Shown here: positions 59,175 to 64,000 of the stretch, in pieces
Position numbering within the stretch: the first letter of the stretch is position 1
Layout: each line of letters begins with the position of its first letter
Origin: Ophiura sarsii
Taxonomy: Eukaryota > Echinodermata > Ophiuroidea > Amphilepidida > Ophiuridae
DNA: 64,000 nucleotides
Assembly (NCBI GenBank): GCA_035610835.1
Contig: CM069457.1
Coordinates: 40,713,319-40,777,318 of the forward strand
Direction of reading: 5' to 3'
Program-made: the position numbers and the translations under genes
Notes under the pieces: model-generated
Seen by the model: only the letters and a program-made list of their open reading frames with translations
What the model was told of the DNA's origin: nothing
The model's database searches: none

Positions 59175-61565
59175 TTAAGATGTCAGCAAGTACATAAAAT
59201 AAGATTTGAAAAGTTCCTTTACAAAAGCAGATTAACACCATCTTCAAAATTGAACTAAACCGGAAATTTCATATATAAAAAATGGGCCCACTTTCAAAGT
59301 CTCCTATGTGCAATTTCAGTTCAACCTACAAAACAGTATATTAATATTATGTCTAACATTTTAATATAGGTTTGATTGGTGTAATGTAGAAAGAAATATA
59401 TGAAAGAGACATGTGAAAGAAATAATATATAAGAGTACTTATGTGCATTCAATAGCTTTATTTGATTTCTGATGGCAAACTATTTTATAAGCGCTGCGGA
59501 AAGTGCACACAAGTTGGACCAAATGTTTACATAACAGGTTTTTATTTAGCGGGTCAAATTACATTGTTTCCTGCCCAACGACGACATACTTTTCTGTTAT
59601 CTACGTTAAGCCACACACAAAAAAGAAGTATATGTTTGCCCAAACAAGGGTAAATTTTTTGAGGTCGGTCGATACACTTTGGAGTTATATTCGAAGCTTG
59701 CCCGACACTTTTAGAGAAGATATTAACACTATACAATCTCGAATTCAATTACTTTAATGTCCTTATACGTTTGTTTTAATAACACCATATCATCCAAATG
59801 TGAAAAAAACCTAAAAGCTTAGTGAAAGCGTGTGTGTTGAATGCAAAGGTGACAGGCTTGCAGCCCGTAGTACAAACCCTCAGACCATTGTTTGATGTCC
59901 TGTTTTTGCTAGAATCTCGAATGTGCACTTCCTTGGTGTTTACAAGGGAGGAAATGGGTATAATTAAAGTCTAGGACAGCTTGTTTATCTAGATTTGCAT
60001 CACAAGATACAAATATTATTTAATACATACATTTTCCACCAGAGAAACATATCTTTATAAAAAAAACCAGTTTTTTTTAGATTTTATGGGTCTGTCGTGT
60101 TAGGGCAAACAAAACCCTTTTTTTTAGCCATACGTTCTTTTTAATGTTCAAAAATTGTTGGGTAAAATCCAACAATCATCGACATGCTCCACAGCAAATC
60201 CGACAGCAGGATGACATGCTCAATTAGATGTTAACAAATGGTGTTTATCTACTTTTGCAAAGGAACTCTTCTTCGACACCTATTTTGATGTACTGGTTGG
60301 GATCGAATAGAAGAATGCATATTTAGTTAAATTTTGGCAGATGGAATTGACCTTTTTTGAAAATGCTCGTTCTCGTTTCGTTCTTATTCTTCTAGATCTC
60401 ATCATGACACAAAAGTTAATAAATATTTTTAATCAGGTGTATTCAAAGACTACCTTACATACAGCCGAAATGGCATGGTTGTGTTGCAATTAATATAATT
60501 CCGGATAATTTAAAATTCATAATTTGTTTAATACCCGTCGTATATCACAAGTGCTACCGCAAGCATATAACGGACATCAAATGCAGCGCCCACTGGCGAC
60601 CAGCTGAACAATAGGAATCGAACCACAGCTATACATCAATGGTCCCTTGCTCTGATGTCAATTGTTTAAAGCTAACTATTGGGAGTCAATATATTAGAAA
60701 ATTGACATATCAAAGTTGTTGTTTAATGGTATGGATGTAATGAATATTAGTCAAACTCCTATTATGGATGAGATGAGAGCCAAATGCCATTCCCCTGCAA
60801 CATAACAGATCGATACAGATGAGTGAAAATTAATGTGTCGCAAAAAATTAAAAAATTAAACAAAAATTAAAAATGTTTGCAACTTTCATTTCAAGATTTC
60901 TCTGTAATTTGTGCATTACAGAGAATGATTTCCGTTCATAATAATGATTTATGTATCAAGGAATATTTTGATAGCTTACTTATTGAAATTGATTCTATAA
61001 ATCGTCTAATATCAATGCTCCCGTAAGTCCCAAAATATAAATAATTTAGTTGTCCACGGTCAGTCCTTATATTTGGTCATATCTAAAACAGTTTTAGTGA
61101 GTTCACACGCTCACCATAGGCCGGTGAACAATGATGTCAATAACGAAACACACTAATACAACAACAAATGAATTTCAACACATTTCCCAATCGACACTGC
61201 TTTATCAACGGCTAATAATTGGCGTTTGAACTCACGTCAACTTAGCATAATCACACGCTACTACACATGAATGCTTTCATTGCACACTGCTCAATCGGTA
61301 TGTCCAATCCGGCGCCCTGCACAATACAGGTATATCGTCTCAGGGTATATTGTTCATCGGTTAAGCATGAGCGGGTAATTTGACTATGAATAAGGTATAC
61401 GAGGTTTTAGAACTGACGGAAAATAAGATAGGAATGGCGAGGACAACCAATCAATATTTTATTATTGGCCTAACAGCTGGTTGGAAAATTCAGTCATGGA
61501 TGATTAGAAAGCTGTCACTTGGAGGCGCTGTATTTCATGTCCATATTCTACCACTTGTGATATGC

Positions 61566-61629
<64 letters not shown>

Positions 61630-61630
61630 T
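61566..61630 (+). repeat. CTAT microsatellite, LINE tail
   Basis: About 16 uninterrupted CTAT units. On the minus strand it directly follows the LINE coding end as an ATAG repeat, which is how RTE-type elements commonly end. The 143-codon plus frame at 61380-61811 owes its SIYL repeats to this tract. Confidence 0.95.
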
Positions 61631-61635
61631 TAGCC

Positions 61636-61971
61636 TATTTCACTCCACTGCAGAAGAAAGGCCTCTTCATCAATTTTCCATTTCACTCTGTCCTGAGCTG
61701 TCCTTTTTGCAAGTAACGTTGCCATACTCAATGATGTCGTCTATCCACCGTCTGTTTGGCCTGCCTCTTCCTCTGGTGAATGCTCTGGGGATCCAGTCTG
61801 TTAATTTATGAGTCCATCTGTTGTCTTTCCTCCTGGCTAGATCCATTTTTTTAAATTTTATTTCCAGTATGATGTCCCTCACTTCTGTTTTCTTCCTTAA
61901 ATCTGTGTTGGTCACCCTGTCCCTTCTTGTAACGTCAATCAATATCCTTTCCATTGCCCTCTCAGTGACTT
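61636..61971 (-). pseudogene. RTE-like LINE ORF2 C-terminus, 5'-truncated and frameshifted
   Basis: The minus frame 61954-61670 reads DVTRRDRVTNTDLRKKTEV, later DNRWTHKLTDWIPRAF and GRGRPNRRWIDDI. This is the conserved tail of RTE-clade reverse transcriptase proteins (RDRxTNxxiRxxTxvxDi ... RWxxkixxWxPR ... GRPxxRWxDDI). A frame change follows GNVTCKK: the next frame gives KRTAQDRVKWK and EEAFLLQWSE, the usual end of the family, a few bases before the ATAG tail. The polymerase and endonuclease are absent because the copy is 5'-truncated at a T-run (61970-61983). Dead copy. Confidence 0.88.
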
Positions 61972-62052
61972 TTTTTTTTTTTTACATTGTAAAGAACCTA
62001 TTATTTCTATATAATTCCGGATGTGTACTAGTGATCACATCATGAGTATGTA

Positions 62053-62634
62053 CAAGGTGTCACACATGTTTCGAAACCTTTTTAAAACTTTATATTCCCG
62101 AATTCGCAGTATAAAACGAAAATAATATTTAGATAGAGATGACTTGTATAATTATTTTGGTACCAAACTTACAATAACAGCTATCTGTGTTGCCAACATA
62201 CAGACGAAAGTCTCCCGAACTGTAAAACTGTACTTTCATATAAAAGCGTAGTATAATGAGCTGAATTTAGTCAAGGATGCGACAAAGGGAAAAGGGTAGG
62301 GAAGAGAAAAAAGGTTCTCTACAATGATTCTTTTAATTTCAGATTGAACATTAAGTGAATACCTTTTTTGAAAGATATCCACACGAATGGAATGTGGGGA
62401 ACACGCGGCATGTGATTACAGTGACTTACACAGTGTGTCCAGCAGATAGAACAAGCTATGGTATTGTGAGTTATGTAGCCAAAGCGTGTGATTTATAATA
62501 AGGTGCCTCAAAATAGGGGTCATGTTTGGTACCGAAATGATTCTACAAGTTTTCTCTTTCCAAACATATGTTGCGACTTTTTTTGAGAGAGATACAAATC
62601 TTTAAAATGTTTTCAAAACTTTTATGACACCCTG
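62053..62634. mobile_element. Mariner/Tc1-like MITE with long arms, B2
   Basis: Orthologous to 37984-38602, with the same CAAGGTGTCACACA and GACACCCTG ends next to TA. It is shorter through small internal deletions. Confidence 0.8.
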
Positions 62635-62811
62635 TACTACGCGTCACGGATACACCACAAATATCCTTTATGTGTTAAAATGTACGAGATCGATTTGTTA
62701 GACTTGGTATTCAAGGTGGAGTTTGATACGACCTTTTAAACAGCGTTCTTGACTTCCTAATTTCTATAAATCTCGTCAAATTAAACTCTTATTCTATTCT
62801 TAAAGAAGATT

Positions 62812-63108
62812 TTAAGGATAACCCACAATGCATTGCGGGAGCACCAGCTAACTAAGGCTTTTTCACATGATGCATTTGTGGAGCTCTTAAAATTTAGAAA
62901 TAAGAACAAGGAACACAGTAACTGAGAACTAATTTATTAATTGATGTAAACTAAAATCTAAGAATCTAAGAGCTCCAACGATTAAATGCACTATGATGCC
63001 ATGATTTTATGTATATATGTCTATGGTAACCGAGACAAAGTGGAGACCAGAATAAGGGCATTTTGCAAAAACGCAATGCATTGTGGTGGTGTCTTTAAAA
63101 TCCTCTTT
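62812..63108. mobile_element. Internally deleted derivative of the PIN/CXC-bearing insertion
   Basis: The left end AAAGAAGATTTTAAGG and CACAATGCATTGCGGG is inverted at the right (AACGCAATGCATTGTGG, then CTTTAAAATCCTCTTT), giving terminal inverted repeats of about 36 bp. Relative to 38771-40956 it lacks everything between CCAGCTAAC (62853) and TAAGGCTTTTTCACATG, about 1.9 kb including the coding segment. The left remnant still encodes GAPAN where B1 encodes GVPAN, so the copy arose by deletion from a longer one. About 297 bp, MITE-like. Confidence 0.7.
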
Positions 63109-63710
63109 GCTCTATTCTATTCTATTCTTACAAGCAACAGACTTGCGGCAAACTGTACCTATACGTTATGTCCAAGCCTTGTTTAAACCCACGTGGTATC
63201 CTTTAGGTGGTTTTATTCATCTTGTGCGTGCGGTAAGTGTACAGTTCGTCGCACTCCCAGACGTTCAAATGTTACTGCGTAAATCGTCTCCCGTTTCATC
63301 TCAATTAAATCTGTTACACATATAACGATAGCATCAGATGCTACTGGTATGTAAAACAAACACGTACACCCCTATCCTTTTGTGTCTATATTATGATCAG
63401 TATGTACAAGCTTGCATACTAGCGCAAGTAATTCAAGTTAATGAGAACAGTCGACAGAGTTTTACTACGCCTTTCCGCGCCATGAATTTGTTTTGGTTAG
63501 CATATCCCCCATTGCAATCACATATCATATCAAATTTCATCAAGAACGTTAAAAAGAGATTTGCAATCACAATCGATGCGTGGAAACTAAATACACCTCT
63601 TATTGTAAATTGTTTCCAGTGAGTAACATTTGTTTTGATACAACATTAGCCTATGCTCTATAGCCTATATACAGTGAGAGTTAAAAAGAAGTTGTACGGG
63701 AATGAATATT

Positions 63711-63728
63711 CCCCCCCCCCCCCCCCCC
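63711..63728 (+). repeat. C18 homopolymer
   Basis: Eighteen C after AATGAATATT. B1 has a short run (CCCCCC) at the same place near 42224. Confidence 0.9.
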
Positions 63729-64000
63729 AAAAGACCAAACACATTTGACAACCCAATGAAGCACGTATTTAAGAACATATTCTTCCGCCCATATGAAAAA
63801 AGAATCACTATAATTGATCCTTGTTATCTAAAGTTCCTGTTTTAATAAAAGAACCCATTTTGGGAGCTGTCCACGAAATGCTAATCTTTTGAAATTATCC
63901 GTCTGATGCTGAAACATACTAAGGTCGCTTTGCGATTAAATCGCTCCTATGACGAGTTTTACGTCATATAAAAAACCCCGATACATCGATCAAGAGATCG

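Larger units (their letters stand above)
60549..61993. mobile_element. B2-specific insertion ending in a LINE 3' fragment
   Basis: B1 reads straight from CCGTCGTATAT to GCCTATTATTTC (37917-37935), while B2 has about 1.45 kb between the same flanks. The right part is an RTE-like LINE remnant with its microsatellite tail (61566-61971). The left ~1 kb (60549-61560) shows only a B-box-like TTCGATTCC on the minus strand near 60618 and no gene. Confidence 0.75.
56325..63906. repeat. Segmental duplication copy B2
   Basis: Colinear with 34875-42408. Differences include a mariner-like insertion (58091-58837), a ~1.45-kb insertion with a LINE 3' end (60549-61993), a divergent stretch at 56575-57220, and an internally deleted version of the 2.2-kb TIR insertion (62812-63108). 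It lacks the 659-bp TTAA element of B1. Confidence 0.9.

Noticed and set aside
61380..61811. 143-codon plus-strand frame with SIYL repeats
   Set aside because: The repeats come from the CTAT microsatellite, and the rest is antisense to an RTE-like LINE remnant.

Overview
The window looks like AT-rich nuclear DNA of an animal, most likely a marine invertebrate. This rests on the absence of bacterial gene organisation, the many miniature inverted-repeat transposons (MITEs), LINE 3' ends, tRNA-like SINE heads, and one fragment of a multicopy PIN-like/CXC gene family that I know from invertebrate genomes. I cannot name the species. There is no convincing intact protein-coding gene in 64 kb. Almost every open frame is a chance frame inside a repeat.

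Layout. (1) 1-30330 is a tandem segmental duplication: unit A1 (1-16278), unit A2 (16279-30233) and the first ~100 bp of a third unit. A1 and A2 align along their whole length. Nearly all their length difference comes from transposon insertions or deletions, so each copy supplies the empty target site for insertions in the other. (2) 30330-34875 holds nested foldback elements, a tRNA-like sequence and dispersed modules. (3) 34875-42408 (B1) is paralogous to 56325-63906 (B2); 43490-45345 (C1) is paralogous to 53480-56325 (C2). Parts of B and C also resemble parts of A, so the window probably derives from one older repeated locus whose units have decayed to different degrees. (4) 45345-53480 contains minisatellites, inverted copies of the same modules and more MITEs.

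Mobile elements. Paired filled and empty sites fix target-site duplications directly. They are TA for several mariner/Tc1-like elements, TTAA for a ~240-bp family with at least 12 copies and for a second larger element, 8 bp for a hAT-like MITE, 7 bp for a long-arm foldback element, 9 bp for a MULE-like foldback element, and TAA for a PIF/Harbinger-like element. Two LINE lineages are visible only as C-terminal ORF2 remnants: an L1/Tx1-like one in A1/A2, and an RTE-like one in B2 that ends in a tetranucleotide microsatellite.

The item most worth a second look is at 38771-40956. An imperfect terminal inverted repeat of about 36 bp encloses a PIN/FEN1-like plus cysteine-rich CXC coding segment, broken by a 4-bp direct duplication. 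B2 carries the same termini around a ~300-bp internally deleted derivative. This resembles either a little-known DNA transposon with its own MITE, or a gene fragment captured by one.
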